A stretch of DNA of 64,000 nt, taken from contig JAWKUN010000002.1 of the NCBI GenBank assembly GCA_041398565.1, positions 2,232,001 to 2,296,000 on the forward strand, read 5' to 3'. A model generated the notes under the pieces. The model was not told where the DNA came from. It made no database searches and saw only the letters and a list, made by a program, of their open reading frames with translations. The translations under genes and the position numbers were made by a program. Position 1 is the first letter of the stretch, and the number at the start of each line of letters is the position of its first letter. This DNA is from DATGPD01 sp041398565 (lineage in GTDB: Bacteria; Planctomycetota; UBA1135; UBA2386). Below are positions 63,629-64,000 of the stretch, piece after piece.

Positions 63629-64000
63629 GAAGCGGATGCCGCCGCCGCCCCGCCCGCCACAACTCGTAGCCGCGCGCGTCGGCGCCGGCGAACACGACTG
63701 CGTCGCCGTCGCCGACCGCGCTCAGCGTCGCACCGTCGACCCCGGGCCACAGCGCAGTGCCGAGGTCGGTGAGGCGGCGCGCGATGCCACCGGTGCACGA
63801 GCACAGCTCGCGTCCGACGCTGGAGTGGGCGGTGAAGTAGAGCACGTCCGCGGCCGCGGTCAGGTGATCCGGATTCGAGTGCCCGCTGCCTGGCTCGAGG
63901 TCGGCCACCAGGCGGGTGCCCGCGGTCGTGTCGTCGGAGCGCCACAGCTCCGCGCCGTGTGAGCCGTCGTCGGCCACGAAGTAGGCGATGCCGTCGGCGG
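63629..64000 (-). pseudogene. ELWxxDGT-repeat protein fragment, open at the window edge
   Basis: Reading from the window's right edge, the frame encodes propeller repeats ADGIAYFVADDGSHGAELWRSD, LVADLEPGSGHSNPDHL, VLYFTAHSSVGRELC and YELWRAG, then breaks at 63629 where IS91-family sequence begins. It is in the same orientation as the truncated ELWxxDGT gene at 54326-54959. The part beyond 64000 is not visible. Confidence 0.65.

Overview
The window is about 70% G+C and gene-dense. It most resembles a chromosome segment of a deep-branching Planctomycetota bacterium, probably from a metagenome or a little-studied lineage. The signs are two large Ser/Thr kinases with one membrane span (one fused to a sulfatase-modifying-factor domain, one to kinesin-light-chain-type TPRs), ECF sigma factors (two fused to membrane-anchored extracytoplasmic domains), secreted RCC1-type and ELWxxDGT propellers, giant prepilin-like proteins, and genes for lipid A and heptose. 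The last group implies a Gram-negative outer membrane. No rRNA, tRNA or CRISPR array was seen.

Layout. 0.1-5.6 kb: a polytopic membrane protein, an alkylation-repair pair (AdaA-AlkA fusion and Ogt) and an EamA transporter. 5.7-11.5 kb: a secreted-protein gene interrupted by a (TC)13 tract and a later frameshift, then two tandem RCC1-repeat genes whose 3' halves are nearly identical. 11.6-12.6 kb (minus): a thioredoxin/MsrA-like gene with two in-frame UGA codons, read here as a double selenoprotein. 12.9-18.2 kb: a secreted propeller and a heterodimeric ABC exporter. 18.5-24.4 kb: a three-gene pilin-like operon. 24.5-28.6 kb: RNA polymerase omega and a kinase-SUMF1 fusion preceded by a 23-bp palindrome. 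28.7-34.6 kb: a secreted protein, fabD-lpxK-lpxL as an overlapping operon, hldE and a second nucleotidyltransferase. 34.7-37.8 kb: a DUF4003-like protein, a B3/B4 protein, an SDR dehydrogenase and a small secreted protein. 37.8-41.6 kb: a divergent three-gene coiled-coil/membrane module. 41.7-49.1 kb: an ECF-sigma/membrane fusion, a FIST sensor protein, an aldo/keto reductase and a glycosyltransferase-like membrane protein. 49.3-53.8 kb: an IS66 remnant, a TPR kinase and its ECF sigma factor.

53.9-64 kb is scarred by an IS91-family (rolling-circle) element. Three pieces of its transposase or terminus lie at 54.1, 58.1-59.0 and 63.4-63.6 kb. They are joined to truncated genes: an NADPH:quinone reductase tail, two ELWxxDGT pieces, hypE, a nickel-transporter-like gene and a secreted protein. 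Intact between them are a second ECF-sigma fusion, a glutamate-synthase-like FMN protein and an alpha/beta hydrolase.

Most worth following up: the double-UGA MsrA/thioredoxin-like protein with a SECIS-like hairpin, the dinucleotide tract that puts a signal peptide out of frame, the ECF sigma factors fused to secreted domains (one with an internal start and strong RBS), the prepilin operon, and the exact split of one IS91 copy at a GTTC tetranucleotide.
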